DNA of 57,044 nt. Source: Vulcanococcus limneticus LL (GTDB taxonomy: Bacteria; Cyanobacteriota; Cyanobacteriia; PCC-6307; Cyanobiaceae). The notes below the pieces were generated by a model. That model searched no databases. It was given only the letters and a program-made list of their open reading frames with translations, and was not told where the DNA came from. Shown in pieces: positions 40,071 through 49,219 of this stretch (its first letter is position 1; each line of letters begins with the position of its first letter). The translations under genes were made by a program, and so were the position numbers. The stretch covers positions 1 through 57,044 of the forward strand of contig NZ_NQLA01000017.1 of the NCBI RefSeq assembly GCF_002252705.1, in the 5' to 3' direction.

Positions 40071-41370
40071 CCCAGAAGGTCGGGTAGGACACGGCCGCCG
40101 CCTCGGGGCGATGCAGCCTGGTGGTGCCGCTGGCGATCTGGGCCGCCACCGCCAGGCTCATGGCCACCCGGTGGTCGGTCTCGCTGTCCACCTCGGCGCC
40201 GTGCAGCGTCGTCTCCCCCTGGATGGTGAGGCCGTCGGCGTGCTCCTCGATGCGGGCGCCCATGGCGCCCAGCTGGCGGGCCATCACCGCCAGCCGGTCG
40301 GTCTCCTTCACCCGCAGCTCGGCGGCCCCCGTGACGCGGCTGACGCCCTCGGCGCAGCAGGCGGCCACCGCCAGCACCGGGATCTCATCCACCAGCCGGG
40401 GGATCAGCTCCTCGCCGATCGTGAAGGCCTGCAGCGGGCCGTGGCTCACCTGCAGGTCGCCCACGGGCTCGCCGGCCACGTCGCGGGCATTGAGCACGGT
40501 GATGCGGGCGCCCATCTGCTCCAGCACCTCGAGAATGCCGGTGCGGCTGGGGTTGAGGCCCACGTTCTGCACCGTCAGCTCGGCGCCGGGGGTGATGGCG
40601 CCGGCCACGAGCCAGAAGGCGGCCGAGCTGATGTCGCCGGGCACGATCACATGCTGGCCCCGCAGGGCGGCGCCGGGGGTGACGGTGACTTGCGTGTTGC
40701 CTGCCCCCCCCACCACCAGGTCGGCCCCGAAGGCCCGCAGCATCCGCTCGCTGTGGTCGCGGCTCTGGACCGGCTCGATCACGGTGGTGGGGCCGTCAGC
40801 GGTCAGGCCCGCCAGCAGGATCGCGCTCTTGACCTGGGCCGAGGCCACGGGCGTGCGGACCGTGGCGCCCTGCAGCCCCCGACCCTGGATGGCCAGTGGG
40901 GCCAGGTTGCCGCCGTCGCGCCCGGCGATCGTGGCGCCCATTTCCGCCAGCGGCCCGCCGACGCGCCGCATCGGCCGGCGCCGCAGCGAGGCGTCGCCGT
41001 TGAGGACGAAGTGGCGACTGGCGCGGCCCGCCAGCAGGCCCAGCATCAGCCGCATCGTGGTGCCGGAGTTGCCGCAGTCGAGCACGTCTTCCGGCTCCCG
41101 GAAGCCATCGAGGCCCACGCCCTGCACGGTCACCGGCTGGCCCGCCTCGATCGGCGAGACGGCCACCCCCATCGCCCGCAGGCAGGCGGCGGTGCTGAGC
41201 GGATCCTCGGCCGGCAGCAGCCCTTCGATGCGGGTGGCGCCCTCGGCGATGGCGCCGAACAGCAGCGCGCGGTGCGAAATGGATTTATCGCCCGGCACCG
41301 TGACCGTGCCCCGCAGGCTGCCGCCTCCCGTCAGGGTCAGCGGGCTGGGGTCAGCGGCGGGATGGGCCAA
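40045..41370 (-). CDS. aroA: 3-phosphoshikimate 1-carboxyvinyltransferase (EPSP synthase)
   Basis: 441 residues. Joins PEP to shikimate-3-phosphate in aromatic amino acid synthesis. Conserved stretches: [55 protein letters not shown] and the VKETDRL motif near the C-terminus. The overall sequence is closer to the CP4-like class II than to the E. coli class I, but the residue equivalent to CP4 Ala100 is Gly. Downstream mnmD overlaps its stop. A TAGGAT hexamer precedes it. Confidence 0.96.
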   Translation of the reverse strand: MAHPAADPSPLTLTGGGSLRGTVTVPGDKSISHRALLFGAIAEGATRIEGLLPAEDPLSTAACLRAMGVAVSPIEAGQPVTVQGVGLDGFREPEDVLDCGNSGTTMRLMLGLLAGRASRHFVLNGDASLRRRPMRRVGGPLAEMGATIAGRDGGNLAPLAIQGRGLQGATVRTPVASAQVKSAILLAGLTADGPTTVIEPVQSRDHSERMLRAFGADLVVGGAGNTQVTVTPGAALRGQHVIVPGDISSAAFWLVAGAITPGAELTVQNVGLNPSRTGILEVLEQMGARITVLNARDVAGEPVGDLQVSHGPLQAFTIGEELIPRLVDEIPVLAVAACCAEGVSRVTGAAELRVKETDRLAVMARQLGAMGARIEEHADGLTIQGETTLHGAEVDSETDHRVAMSLAVAAQIASGTTRLHRPEAAAVSYPTFWDDLERLRA

Positions 41371-41394
41371 GGCGGGAGGGGATCCGGTGGGGGG

Positions 41395-41400
41395 ATCCTA
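41395..41400 (-). promoter_or_regulatory. -10-like TAGGAT upstream of aroA
   Basis: TAGGAT on the minus strand, 24 nt before the aroA ATG. Confidence 0.45.
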
Positions 41401-41452
41401 TGGAGCGCCCCGGAGGGGGCCGGTCGGACGTTGCTGGCCCCGCCAGAGCCGT

Positions 41453-41842
41453 TCAGGCCAGAGGCAGGAAGCGCAACGGGCCCCGGGGCTCCATCCCCAG
41501 GCTCCAGAGACCGCCCGCCAGGGCTCGCAGCTCCTCCACCAGGGCGGTGGTGTCGCCCGTGGCGATCCAGCGGGCCTTGAGGGCCGGCAGCTGCTCCTGC
41601 AGCGCGTCGATCGGCACGGTGAGCACCAGCAGGCTCTGGTCGCCCGCCGCCTGGCGTAGGGGCGCGGCTGCGCTGCGCTGCCACACCCGCAGCAGCAGCT
41701 CCAGGGCCTGGGCCCGGGCCACCTCGCCGGGATCGCCAGCGGGCGGCAACGGCTCCCGCAACGAGAGGCCCTGCAGGGGCATGGCCCTTTGGCCCCCCTG
41801 CTCCAGCAGGGCCAGGATGATCAGATAGGGGGCGTCGGCCAT
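41453..41842 (-). CDS. Small protein of unknown function
   Basis: 129 residues, ADAPYLIILALLEQGG at the start, a long leucine-rich helical middle (ALELLLRVWQRSAAAPLRQA) and a C-terminal GLWSLGMEPRGPLRFLPL. No signal peptide, metal or cofactor motif. It reads as a genuine gene with neighbour-like codon use. It lies 82 bp upstream of aroA on the same strand and is divergent from Nif11 protein B. The family is not recognised. Confidence 0.6.
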   Translation of the reverse strand: MADAPYLIILALLEQGGQRAMPLQGLSLREPLPPAGDPGEVARAQALELLLRVWQRSAAAPLRQAAGDQSLLVLTVPIDALQEQLPALKARWIATGDTTALVEELRALAGGLWSLGMEPRGPLRFLPLA

Positions 41843-42008
41843 GGCGCAGCGCAGCGGAGGCCAGGGTCGGCGGAACCCCAGGGTCCCAATCCTGCGGCAT
41901 GGGTCGCCCGATCCTTTGGCGCCAGGTCACCAGGGCGCCCAGTTCTCCTTCCCCCGGTGGCGCCGCTCCGCCGGCGCCGCTACCACGAGGACGCCCTGCC
42001 GCCATTCC

Positions 42009-42266
42009 ATGGCCAACCAGCTTGAGGCCGTCTTCGTGTTCCTGGGCCTGATCCAGGGCGATGCCGACCTGCGCGCCCGCCTCAATGAGGTCTGCACCGC
42101 AGACGAAGTGGAGGCGATCGCCGCCGAGCGGGGCTACGCCGTGCCGGCGGCCACCCTGCTGGAACTGTTCCAGCGCTGCAACGAGGCACCGATCGCCCGC
42201 AGCGGCCTGATGGATGAGAAGCTGATTCGCGTCTGGCTGCGGCGCCAGAGCCTGGTCGCTGGCTGA
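42009..42266 (+). CDS. Nif11-domain protein B
   Basis: 85 residues from the ATG of MANQLEAVFVFLGL. Nif11-like: an N-terminal helix, DADLRARLNEVCTADEVEAI, ERGYAVPAATLLELFQRC. No Gly-Gly cleavage site and no Cys/Ser/Thr-rich core follows, so it is a stand-alone Nif11 protein. It is the same length as Nif11 protein A but clearly diverged. It contains a HIP1 octamer at 42114. It is convergent with the Rrf2-like gene. Confidence 0.75.
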   Translation: MANQLEAVFVFLGLIQGDADLRARLNEVCTADEVEAIAAERGYAVPAATLLELFQRCNEAPIARSGLMDEKLIRVWLRRQSLVAG

Positions 42267-42306
42267 CGGCCCGGCTCAGCCCGCAGCAGGCTCGCCGGGT
42301 CCGGGT

Positions 42307-42792
42307 TCAGCCGAGCATCAGGCCGCCCCCATTGCTGAGGGTTTCCCGCCAGCTGCGCAGGTCGTAGAGCAGTTCCTCCAGGCTGAGGGCGGCCAGTTCC
42401 CGCTCCAGGGCCCGCCGCAGCCGCCGCTCCAGGGCCAGCAGCACCTGGGCTTCGGGATCAGCCGGAGCCGTGTCACCGTCTGGGCCGCTAGCTGATGTCG
42501 CGGCCATGGCCTGGGGAGCCCGTCCCCCCAGGTCGGGCATCGCCCCCACCGCCGCCAGTAGCTCCGCCACCGGGATCTCCCGCGCCGGCCGGCGCAGCCG
42601 GTAGCCCCCGAGGCGCCCCCGCCGGGCCTCCACCAGCTGGGCCCGCCGCAGTTGCAGCAGCAGCTGTTCGAGCATCGGGGCCGGTAGGTCCTGGGCGCTG
42701 GCGATGGCGGCCACCGAGCGCCACTGGCGCGGATCCCCCGCCGCCAGCTCCAGGGCGGCCCGCAGCGCCTGCACCCCGCTCTGGCGCAGCAT
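42307..42792 (-). CDS. Rrf2-family transcription regulator without cysteines
   Basis: 161 residues from the ATG of MLRQSGVQALRAAL; the frame is open further upstream only inside ubiD. A winged-helix of Rrf2 type: SVAAIASAQDLPAPMLEQLL (HTH), LVEARRGRLGGYRL (wing), IPVAELLAAVG. The central part that in IscR/NsrR-type members carries three Fe-S cysteines has none here, so it cannot sense through a cluster. The ATG comes one base after the ubiD stop, so the gene is in an operon with ubiD and may regulate it. Confidence 0.8.
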   Translation of the reverse strand: MLRQSGVQALRAALELAAGDPRQWRSVAAIASAQDLPAPMLEQLLLQLRRAQLVEARRGRLGGYRLRRPAREIPVAELLAAVGAMPDLGGRAPQAMAATSASGPDGDTAPADPEAQVLLALERRLRRALERELAALSLEELLYDLRSWRETLSNGGGLMLG

Positions 42793-42793
42793 C

Positions 42794-44368
42794 TCAGCGT
42801 CTGGTCCGATCGCCCGCCAGCCGCTCGAGCACGTGCTCCAGCGTGTAGCCGAACAGGGCCGGATCGGGTGCGGCATCGCCGAGGTCCGCCAGGCCCAGCT
42901 CGGCCCAGCGGGCATCGAGGCGCGCCTCCAGCTCGGCGGGCCGTTCCAGGGCCTCCCCCCAGTCGTGGCGCTTCTCGGGGCCGATCTTGGTGGTGGCATC
43001 GATGGCCAGCCGGCCGCCCAGCCCCAGGCGCTCGCTGGCGAAATCCAGGGTGTCGAAGGGCGTGTTCTCCAGCACGAACAGATCCCGCTGGGGATCCACC
43101 AGGGCGCTGATCGCCCAGATCACCTGGCGCGGGTCGCGGATGTTGATGCTCTTGTCGACCACCACCACGAACTTGGTGTAGGTGAACTGGGGCAGGGCAC
43201 TCCAGAAGGCCATCGCCGCTCGCTTGGCCTGGCCCGGGTAGGCCTTGTCGATGGCGATCACGGCCAGCTTGTAGCTGAGGCCCTCCATCGGCAGGAAGAA
43301 ATCGACGATCTCCGGGATCTGCTGGCGCAGGATGGGTGTGTAGATCCGGTTGAGCGCAATCGCCAGCATCGCGTCCTCCTTGGGCGGCCGGCCGCTGAAG
43401 GTGGTGAAGTAGATCGGGTCGCGCCGCTGGGTGACGGCCTGGATGCGCAAGAGCGGAGAATCTTCCACACCGCCGTAGAAGCCCATGTGGTCACCGAAGG
43501 GGCCATCGGCCAGCTCCTCGCCGGGCGTGATCGTGCCTTCGAGCACCACCTCGCTGTGGCTGGGCACCTCCAGGTTCACCGTCTTGCACTTGGCCAGGCG
43601 AACCCCTTCACCGGCATAGAGGCCGGCGAACAGCCACTCGCTCAGCTGCACCGGGATCGGCGTGGCCGCCGCCATCACCAGCAGCGGGTGCACCCCGATG
43701 GCGATGGCGACCTCCAGCTTCTTGCCCATCGCCGCCGCCTTGCGCAGGTGGCGGGCGCCGCCGCGCACGCTCAGCCAGTGCACGGTCATCGTGTTGATCG
43801 ACTGCTGCTGCAGCCGGTACACGCCCACGTTGGGGGTGCCAGTTTCGGGGTCTTTGGTGATCACCAGGCCCAGGGTGATGATCCGGCCGCCATCCCCCGG
43901 CCAGGGCCGCAGCAGCGGCAGGGCATCGAGGTTCACGGCCTCGCCCCTGAACACCTGCTGGTGGCAGGGGGGGGTGAGATCCAGATCCGGCCGGGCCTTC
44001 AGCACATCCCAGAGCACCCCGCCGAAGCGGGCGGCCTCCTTGAGGCCCTTGGGCGGCCGCGGCTGCTGCAGCAGCGCCAGCCGTTCACCGAGGGACTCCA
44101 GCTCCTCGGGCCGCTCCATGCCCATGCTCCACAGCACCCGCTCCTGGGTGCCGAGCAGGTTCACCGCCACCGGCATCGAACTGCCGATCACGTTCTCGAA
44201 CAGCAGGGCCGGGCCCCCCAGGCTCAGCACCCGATCGGCGATCGCCGCCAGCTCCAGATCGGGATCCACCGGGGCGGTGATGCGCCGCAGCCGGCCCCGC
44301 TGCTCCAGCAGCTCCAGAAAGCCGCGCAGATCCCGGCGGCTGCGCTGGCTGATCAGGGGCGCTGCCAT
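42794..44368 (-). CDS. ubiD: UbiD-family (de)carboxylase
   Basis: 524 residues from the ATG of [17 protein letters not shown]. UbiD-family enzymes use prenylated FMN made by UbiX to decarboxylate aromatic or unsaturated acids; in cyanobacteria the member is assigned to plastoquinone head-group decarboxylation. Motifs: [12 protein letters not shown], the catalytic [14 protein letters not shown] near residue 290, and [12 protein letters not shown]. The C-terminal tail ends GDRTRR just before the Rrf2 start. Confidence 0.92.
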   Translation of the reverse strand: MAAPLISQRSRRDLRGFLELLEQRGRLRRITAPVDPDLELAAIADRVLSLGGPALLFENVIGSSMPVAVNLLGTQERVLWSMGMERPEELESLGERLALLQQPRPPKGLKEAARFGGVLWDVLKARPDLDLTPPCHQQVFRGEAVNLDALPLLRPWPGDGGRIITLGLVITKDPETGTPNVGVYRLQQQSINTMTVHWLSVRGGARHLRKAAAMGKKLEVAIAIGVHPLLVMAAATPIPVQLSEWLFAGLYAGEGVRLAKCKTVNLEVPSHSEVVLEGTITPGEELADGPFGDHMGFYGGVEDSPLLRIQAVTQRRDPIYFTTFSGRPPKEDAMLAIALNRIYTPILRQQIPEIVDFFLPMEGLSYKLAVIAIDKAYPGQAKRAAMAFWSALPQFTYTKFVVVVDKSINIRDPRQVIWAISALVDPQRDLFVLENTPFDTLDFASERLGLGGRLAIDATTKIGPEKRHDWGEALERPAELEARLDARWAELGLADLGDAAPDPALFGYTLEHVLERLAGDRTRR

Positions 44369-44503
44369 GGGCTGGCTGGGGTGGGGAAAGGGATCTGGCC
44401 ACTGTGACGCAGGCGGGTGGGTGCCCGCGGGTGCGCGGCATCGCTTGCGGTTCAGCCCGGAAGCGGGCGGTCCAGCCTGCAGCCCGCCCCAGGCTCGGCT
44501 GCC

Positions 44504-44509
44504 TACGGT
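44504..44509 (+). promoter_or_regulatory. -10-like TACGGT upstream of comB
   Basis: TACGGT ends 26 nt before the GTG start. Confidence 0.4.
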
Positions 44510-44535
44510 GGCCAACTCTTCCCCTGGCGGCGGCC

Positions 44536-45291
44536 GTGCAGATCTCCTATTTCCACACCTCCGAAGCCGTGCCGGCGGTGCGTCCCATGGCCGAGGGCGG
44601 CCCGGATGCCGCCGTGGCGATCGATGTGCTGCGGGCCACCACCACCATCGCCTGGTCGCTGCGCAATGGCGCCGAGGCGATCCAGGCCTTCGCCGACCTG
44701 GCGGAGCTGGAGGCGGCGGCCGCCGCCTGGCCGGCCGAGCGGCGCCTGCGGGCCGGCGAGCGGGGCGGCAAGCGCGTCGACGGCTATGAGCTGGGCAATT
44801 CGCCCCTGGCCGTGACACCGGAGCTGGTGGGGGGCAAGCGCATCTTCATGAGCACCACCAACGGCACCCGTTCCCTGGCGGCGGTGCGTGCCGTGCCGCT
44901 GCTCCTCACCGCCTGCCTGCCCAACCGCACGGCCGTGGCCCAGCGGCTGATCGCCGCCGGCGCCCAGCGGGTGTGGATCGTGGGCAGCGGCTGGGAGGGC
45001 GACTACTCCCTGGAGGACAGCCTGGCGGCCGGCGCGGTGATCTCGGCCGCCACCGAGCTGGCGGTGGCCCCCCATGTGGGTGTGACCACCGGCAACGACG
45101 AGGCCCTGGCGGCCCTGGCTCTGTGGCAGCAGTGGCGCCATGAGCCCGAGACCTGCCTGCGGGCCGCCAGCCATGGCCAGCGCCTGATCGGCCTGGGAGA
45201 CCACGATGCCGACTTCGCCTGCTGCGCCGCCGTGGACAGCCTGCCGGTGGTGCCGACCCAGACCAGCCCGGGCGTGCTCCAGCTGGTCTGA
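44536..45291 (+). CDS. comB: Probable 2-phosphosulfolactate phosphatase (ComB family)
   Basis: 251 residues from GTG, reading (M)[12 protein letters not shown]. ComB family motifs: [34 protein letters not shown] and [17 protein letters not shown]. In methanogens it dephosphorylates phosphosulfolactate on the way to coenzyme M. Cyanobacteria do not make coenzyme M, so the physiological substrate is uncertain, possibly sulfolactate metabolism or another phosphate ester. It is divergent from ubiD. Confidence 0.88.
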   Translation: MQISYFHTSEAVPAVRPMAEGGPDAAVAIDVLRATTTIAWSLRNGAEAIQAFADLAELEAAAAAWPAERRLRAGERGGKRVDGYELGNSPLAVTPELVGGKRIFMSTTNGTRSLAAVRAVPLLLTACLPNRTAVAQRLIAAGAQRVWIVGSGWEGDYSLEDSLAAGAVISAATELAVAPHVGVTTGNDEALAALALWQQWRHEPETCLRAASHGQRLIGLGDHDADFACCAAVDSLPVVPTQTSPGVLQLV

Positions 45292-45348
45292 GGGCCGCCG
45301 GCGCCTCAGGCTGGCCGTGGGCCCCGTGGCTGGCCGCGGCGGCTCCCC

Positions 45349-45354
45349 TACAGT
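45349..45354 (+). promoter_or_regulatory. -10-like TACAGT upstream of the nitrilase-family gene
   Basis: TACAGT ends 24 nt before the GTG start at 45379. Confidence 0.4.
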
Positions 45355-45378
45355 GCCGCCGACAGCGAGACTCCAGCG

Positions 45379-46197
45379 GTGACAAGCTTTCTGGCGGCAG
45401 CCCTGCAGCTCACGAGCACGCCGGATCCCGAGGCCAACTTCGCCGCCGCCGAGGAGCAGATCGAGCTGGCAGCGCGCCGCGGCGCCGAACTGGTGGGCCT
45501 GCCCGAGAACTTCGCCTTCATGGGCGACGATGGGCGCCGGCTCGAGCTGGCCCCGGCCCTCGCGGAGCGCTGTAGCCGCTTTCTCGTCACCATGGCGCGC
45601 CGCTACCAGGTGACCCTGCTGGGCGGTGGCTTCCCGGTGCCCGCCGGCGAGCGGCTCACCCTCAACCGGTCCGAGCTGGTGGGCAAGGACGGGCAGCTGC
45701 TGGCCCGCTACGACAAGATCCACCTGTTCGATGTGGACCTGCCTGACGGCAACACCTACCGGGAGTCGGCCACGGTGCAGCCGGGCAATGAGCTGCCCCC
45801 CGTGGTGGAGGTGCCGGGCCTGTGCCGCGTAGGCCTGTCCATCTGCTACGACGTGCGCTTTCCTGAGCTGTACCGCCACCTGGCCGGCGCCGGCGCCGAC
45901 CTGCTGATGATCCCCGCCGCCTTCACCGCCTTCACCGGCAAGGACCACTGGCAGGTGCTGCTGCAGGCCCGGGCGATCGAGAACACGGCCTACGTGGTGG
46001 CCCCGGCCCAGACCGGCAACCACGGCGGCCGCCGCCAGACCCATGGCCACGCCCTGGTGATCGACCCCTGGGGCACGGTGCTGGCCGATGCGGGGGTGGC
46101 TCCGGGGCTGGCGGTGGCGCCGATCGATCCGGTGCACCGCGAGCGGGTGCGGGCCCAGATGCCCAGCCTCCAGCACCGCCGTCCCGCCCTGTTCTGA
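45379..46197 (+). CDS. Nitrilase-superfamily amidase (Nit1-like)
   Basis: 272 residues from GTG. The Glu-Lys-Cys triad is visible: E43 in GLPENFAFMGDD, Lys in RYDKIHLFDVDLP, and Cys in LSICYDVRFPELYR. The DVDLPDGNTYRES stretch is typical of the Nit1 branch, whose members hydrolyse deaminated glutathione (metabolite repair); omega-amidase activity is the alternative. It leads a compact plus-strand run with the cell-wall genes: the amidase gene starts 5 bp after its stop. Confidence 0.9.
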   Translation: MTSFLAAALQLTSTPDPEANFAAAEEQIELAARRGAELVGLPENFAFMGDDGRRLELAPALAERCSRFLVTMARRYQVTLLGGGFPVPAGERLTLNRSELVGKDGQLLARYDKIHLFDVDLPDGNTYRESATVQPGNELPPVVEVPGLCRVGLSICYDVRFPELYRHLAGAGADLLMIPAAFTAFTGKDHWQVLLQARAIENTAYVVAPAQTGNHGGRRQTHGHALVIDPWGTVLADAGVAPGLAVAPIDPVHRERVRAQMPSLQHRRPALF

Positions 46198-46202
46198 AGA
46201 CG

Positions 46203-47297
46203 GTGAGCGTGCGCGGCCGATCTCTGCTGGCGGCGGGTCTTCCCCTAGTGGCGGGCCTGGCCACGCTCTTCTCGGCCCTGCCGGCCTGGGCGGGCAGCGC
46301 GCTGGGCGCCTGGCGGATCAGTCGCGAGGGGCAGCTGGAGCTGCGCACCTCCCCCGACATCCAGATCCAGGCCTTCTACGAGTCGGGCCGCGGCCGCTCC
46401 GGGCCGCGCATCTGGGTGGACCTGCCCGGCGCGCCGATCCGCACCCGCACGATTCCGGGGGCCGGCCTGGTGCGCCAGGTGCGGATCGGCAAGCCAACCC
46501 CCTACGAGACCCGGCTGGTGCTGGAGTTCCAGCCCGGCACGCCGATCAACCCGGCGGACCTGCGCCTGGTGGGCACCGCCCGGGACCGCTGGCGCATGGA
46601 TCTCAAGGCCCTGGGGGCCGGCTTGGTGCCCCTGGGGGAAGGGGATGTGGAGGCCCCGAGCGCGCCCACCTGGCGCCAGGGTCCGCCGGCCACCGCCTTC
46701 GTGCCCCGCGGCTCGGTCAACGCCGGCAGCCTGCCCCAGGTGCCCCGGGGCCGCTTCAAGGTGGTGCTCGATCCGGGCCATGGCGGCCCCGATCCCGGGG
46801 CCGTGGGCATCGGCGGCCTGCGCGAGACCGATGTGGTGCTGGATGTGGGCCTGCAGGTGGCCCAGCTGCTCCAGGCCCGCGGCGTGCAGGTGCTGCTGAC
46901 CCGCACCTCCGAGGTGGATGTGGACCTGCCGCCACGGGTGGCCCTGGCCAACAACAGCGGCGCCGATGTGTTCCTGAGCATCCACGCCAATGCCCTGAGC
47001 ATGGCCCGCCCGGATGTGAACGGCATCGAGACCTTCTTTTTCCAGAGTTCCCTGTCCCGCGCCCTGGCCCAGGCCGTGCAGGAGCAGATGGTGGCCATCT
47101 CACCGGGCTCCCCCGATCGCGGCGTGCGGCCGGGCCGCTTCTTCGTGATCCGCCGCACCGTGATGCCCTCGGCCCTGGTGGAGATGGGCTTCGTGACCGG
47201 TCAGATCGACGCTCCGCGCCTGGCCGATGCCGGCTTCCGCCGCCGCCTGGCCGTGGCGATCGCCACCGGGTTGCTCAACCACCTCGGCGGCCGATGA
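46203..47297 (+). CDS. N-acetylmuramoyl-L-alanine amidase (AmiC type)
   Basis: 364 residues from GTG. Signal peptide (LLAAGLPLVAGLATLFSALP, ending in WAG), an AMIN-like beta domain to about residue 130, a Pro-rich linker, then an Amidase_3 domain with zinc ligands His in LDPGHGGPDPG, Glu in LRETDVVLD, His in SIHANAL, and the catalytic Glu in VEMGFVTG. It cleaves the stem peptide from MurNAc during cell separation, in the periplasm. Its TGA overlaps the murI ATG. Confidence 0.94.
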   Translation: MSVRGRSLLAAGLPLVAGLATLFSALPAWAGSALGAWRISREGQLELRTSPDIQIQAFYESGRGRSGPRIWVDLPGAPIRTRTIPGAGLVRQVRIGKPTPYETRLVLEFQPGTPINPADLRLVGTARDRWRMDLKALGAGLVPLGEGDVEAPSAPTWRQGPPATAFVPRGSVNAGSLPQVPRGRFKVVLDPGHGGPDPGAVGIGGLRETDVVLDVGLQVAQLLQARGVQVLLTRTSEVDVDLPPRVALANNSGADVFLSIHANALSMARPDVNGIETFFFQSSLSRALAQAVQEQMVAISPGSPDRGVRPGRFFVIRRTVMPSALVEMGFVTGQIDAPRLADAGFRRRLAVAIATGLLNHLGGR

Positions 47298-48217
47298 GCC
47301 GCCCGCGACCGACTGACTCTGGGGATCCCGGGAGCCAGCGTTCTGGAAGCCAGCGGGCGGCTGCCCCGATCGGCATCTTCGATTCCGGGGTTGGCGGGCT
47401 GAGCGTCTGGCGGGAGCTGGTGGCCCAGCTGCCCGCCGAATCCACGGTCTACGTGGCGGACCGGGCCCACGTTCCCTACGGCAACCGCAGCAGCGCCGAG
47501 ATCCGCCGCTTCAGCGAGGCCATCGCCGACTTCCTGGTGGCCGAGGGCTGCAAGGCGATCGTCGTGGCCTGCAACACGGCCTCGGCCGTGGCCCTGCACG
47601 GCCTGCGCGAGCGCTTTCCCGGCGTGCCGATCCTGGGCCTGGAACCGGCGGTGAAGCCGGCGGTGTCGCTGACCCGCTCGGGCGTGGTGGGGGTGATGGC
47701 CACACCGGCCACCTTCCAGGGGCGCCTCTACCGGGCCACCGTGGGCCGCCATGCCGCCGATGTGCGGGTGGTGGAGCAGGTGTGCATCGGCCTGGCGGAC
47801 CTGGTGGAGCGGGGCGAGCTGGAGGGGCCCGGCTGCGAGGCGCTGCTGCAGGGCTTCGTGGGGCCGATGCTCGCCGCCGGCGCCGACACGATCGTGCTGG
47901 GCTGCACCCACTACCCTTTCGTGATCGAGGCCATCCGCCGCCTGGCGGGTCCCGCGCTGGAGGTGGTGGATCCGGCGCCTGCTGTGGCGCGCCACCTGGG
48001 GCAGGTGCTGCGCCACTTTGCATTGGAGGCCCCGGCCGGGGTCGGCTTCCCGCGACACCGGTTCTTCACCAGCGCCGAGCCCGCCTGCTTCGATCGCGCC
48101 GCCGGTCGGCTGCTGGGCCTCCACGCCAGCAGCGAGGGCCTGCTATGGCGCGATTCGGAGCGCCAGGCCCTGATCCGGGAGGCCCAGCACTCCCGGCCAG
48201 CAGCGGGCGCCTTCTAG
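47294..48217 (+). CDS. murI: Glutamate racemase
   Basis: 307 residues starting in an ATGA overlap with the amidase stop. Supplies D-glutamate for peptidoglycan. Family motifs: IGIFDSGVGGLSV, YVADRAHVPYG, the two catalytic cysteines in VACNTASA and LGCTHYPF. A Ser/Gly/Pro-rich head of ~24 residues is extra. Coupled to the amidase, it forms a small cell-wall operon. Confidence 0.96.
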   Translation: MSRPRPTDSGDPGSQRSGSQRAAAPIGIFDSGVGGLSVWRELVAQLPAESTVYVADRAHVPYGNRSSAEIRRFSEAIADFLVAEGCKAIVVACNTASAVALHGLRERFPGVPILGLEPAVKPAVSLTRSGVVGVMATPATFQGRLYRATVGRHAADVRVVEQVCIGLADLVERGELEGPGCEALLQGFVGPMLAAGADTIVLGCTHYPFVIEAIRRLAGPALEVVDPAPAVARHLGQVLRHFALEAPAGVGFPRHRFFTSAEPACFDRAAGRLLGLHASSEGLLWRDSERQALIREAQHSRPAAGAF

Positions 48218-48220
48218 GAT
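48215..48220 (+). promoter_or_regulatory. -10-like TAGGAT upstream of sds
   Basis: TAGGAT ends 19 nt before the ATG of sds and starts with the murI stop codon TAG. Confidence 0.45.
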
Positions 48221-48239
48221 CGGCCCACCGCAGGGGGTC

Positions 48240-49211
48240 ATGGCAACGGTCGCAGAGCTGCTTCAGCCCGTCGAGGCCGACCTGGAGGCCCTGCTCAGCG
48301 ACCTGCGCAGCCTGATCGGCGCAGGTCACCCGATCCTGCAGGCCGCCGCCGAGCACCTGTTCAGCGCCGGCGGCAAGCGCCTGCGGCCCGGCATCGTGCT
48401 GCTGATCTCCCGGGCACTGGCGCCCGATGGCGAGCTGAGTGCTCGCCACCGGCGCCTGGCGGAGATCACCGAGATGATCCACACCGCCTCGCTCGTCCAC
48501 GACGACGTGGTGGACGGGGCCTCCACCCGCCGCGGCGTGGACACGGTCCACAGCCGCTTCAACCACCGGGTGGCGGTGCTGGCCGGTGATTTCCTGTTCG
48601 CCCAGGCCAGCTGGCACCTGGCCAACCTCGACGACCTCGAGGTGGTGAAGCTGCTCAGCCGCGTGATCATGGATCTGGCCGATGGCGAGGTGCGCCAGGG
48701 CTTGTTCCGCTACGACACCGGCCAGAGCTTCGAGACCTACCTCGAGAAGAGCTACTGCAAGACGGCCTCGCTGATCGCCAACAGCGCCCGCGCCGCCGGC
48801 GTGCTCAGCGGCCTGGCTGAGTCCCAGCTCGATGCGCTTTACCGCTTTGGTCGCCAGCTGGGCCTGGCCTTCCAGGTGGTGGACGACATCCTCGACTTCA
48901 CCGGCAGCGATCAGCAGCTGGGCAAGCCCGCCGCCAGCGACCTGGCCAGCGGCTACCTCACGGCTCCCGCCCTCTATGCCCTGCAGGAGCGACCGGCCCT
49001 GGCGGGCCTGATCGAGCGCGAGTTCAGCCAGGAGGGCGATCTCGAGCAGGCCCTGGAGCTGGTGCGGGGCAGTGAGGCCATCCCCCGCTCGCGGGTGCTG
49101 GCGGAGGGCTTCGCCAACGAGGCCCGCGAGGCCCTCACCTGGCTGCCCGCCTCCGAGTGCCGCAGTGCCCTGCTGGCCCTGCCGGAGTTCGTGCTGAGCC
49201 GGCTCTACTGA
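48240..49211 (+). CDS. sds: Solanesyl (all-trans polyprenyl) diphosphate synthase
   Basis: 323 residues. Makes the C45-type prenyl tail for plastoquinone. GGKRLRPGIVLL, the first Asp-rich motif HDDVVDGASTRRG, GDFLFAQAS, KTASLIANSARAAG and the second Asp-rich motif VVDDILDFTG are all present. Bulky and small residues before the first DDxxD fit a long-chain enzyme. It is complete. With ubiD nearby, the window holds two candidate steps of plastoquinone synthesis. Confidence 0.94.
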   Translation: MATVAELLQPVEADLEALLSDLRSLIGAGHPILQAAAEHLFSAGGKRLRPGIVLLISRALAPDGELSARHRRLAEITEMIHTASLVHDDVVDGASTRRGVDTVHSRFNHRVAVLAGDFLFAQASWHLANLDDLEVVKLLSRVIMDLADGEVRQGLFRYDTGQSFETYLEKSYCKTASLIANSARAAGVLSGLAESQLDALYRFGRQLGLAFQVVDDILDFTGSDQQLGKPAASDLASGYLTAPALYALQERPALAGLIEREFSQEGDLEQALELVRGSEAIPRSRVLAEGFANEAREALTWLPASECRSALLALPEFVLSRLY

Positions 49212-49219
49212 GCCGCTGT

